A stretch of 64,000 bases of DNA, from assembly GCF_050717515.1 (NCBI RefSeq), contig NZ_JBOITL010000022.1:1-64000 (forward strand), written 5' to 3'. Each line of letters begins with the position of its first letter. The stretch's first letter is position 1. This DNA comes from Clostridium_AD sp050717515 (GTDB taxonomy: Bacteria > Bacillota > Clostridia > Clostridiales > Clostridiaceae). Shown here piece by piece: positions 63,874 through 64,000 of the stretch. The notes under the pieces were generated by a model. The model did not search any database, had not been told where the DNA came from, and saw only the letters and a list, made by a program, of their open reading frames with translations. A program made the position numbers and the translations under genes.

Positions 63874-64000
63874 ATGTATAAGATAATGATAGTTGAAGAT
63901 GATAAAGCACTGTGCACTAATATGAATGAAATGTTGATAAAGTGGGGGTTTGATACGGCTGTTGTGGATAACTTTGAAAACATAACTGCAGAGTTTGCTA
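63874..64000 (+). CDS. Response regulator, 5' part only (runs off the window)
   Basis: The first 42 codons read MYKIMIVEDDKALCTNMNEM then LIKWGFDTAVVDNFENITAEFA, the start of a receiver domain with the acidic pair EDD. The IVEDD...LIKWGF pattern resembles BceR-type regulators of peptide-antibiotic transporters. AGGAG lies before the ATG with 8-nt spacing. The gene continues beyond base 64000. Confidence 0.85.
   Translation, partial: MYKIMIVEDDKALCTNMNEMLIKWGFDTAVVDNFENITAEFA

Overview
This AT-rich window looks like the chromosome of an obligately anaerobic, low-GC Gram-positive bacterium of the genus Clostridium. The grounds are strong AGGAGG-type ribosome binding sites, TTG and GTG starts beside ATG, a group B-like [FeFe] hydrogenase, clostridial families (YkvI, DUF3783, DUF503, HsmA, an H-NOX chemoreceptor) and many hairpin terminators. 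I see no phage, insertion sequence, CRISPR array or plasmid functions. It reads as ordinary chromosome rich in regulators and envelope-stress modules.

Layout. 0-5 kb: an ArsR-aldehyde dehydrogenase operon and a three-gene ABC-2 exporter. 5-13.4 kb: tRNA-Pro, the hydrogenase, a PAP2 phosphatase, a HAD hydrolase, small unknowns, an ABC-F ATPase and an RlmI-like methyltransferase. 13.4-18.7 kb: two ECF sigma/anti-sigma modules of the same layout flanking a ComB phosphatase. 18.9-25.6 kb: a CdaR-type regulator with an MsmX-type sugar ATPase, two radical SAM proteins, a lipoprotein and a YkvI transporter. 25.7-34.1 kb: an H-NOX chemoreceptor with the full O2-binding pocket, a LexA-like regulator without catalytic residues, cyclophilin, glutamate racemase, a MATE pump and small unknowns. 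34.1-39.8 kb: a two-component system and a LacI-deoC-pdp operon with two cre-like operators. 39.9-45.4 kb: a TetR/HsmA heme-response pair with matching operators, an HtrA-like protease with a secreted three-module protein, and a small XRE-membrane operon. 45.7-53.5 kb: a terpene-synthase-like orphan, an ECF sigma factor with a very long C-terminal extension plus a GNAT acetyltransferase, AraC and WYL regulators, an MBL-fold hydrolase and a DJ-1/PfpI protein. 53.8-56.2 kb: hflX behind a long structured leader. 56.3-64 kb: a BcrAB-like ABC transporter with its two-component system, a lipoprotein, a BlaI/BlaR1-like pair with a beta-propeller sensor, and the start of another response regulator.

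The most interesting locus is hflX. A consensus promoter drives a leader of about 590 nt that holds a 23-codon upstream ORF, a segment of that ORF able to pair with the first terminator, three terminators sharing a CCGCA-type stem, and two further mini-ORFs. This is the layout expected for antibiotic- or translation-stress-responsive attenuation. The HflX protein also carries an N-terminal domain with a complete JAMM metalloprotease motif ahead of its GTPase. The other theme is gas and heme sensing: an O2-type H-NOX receptor and an HsmA pair in one window.
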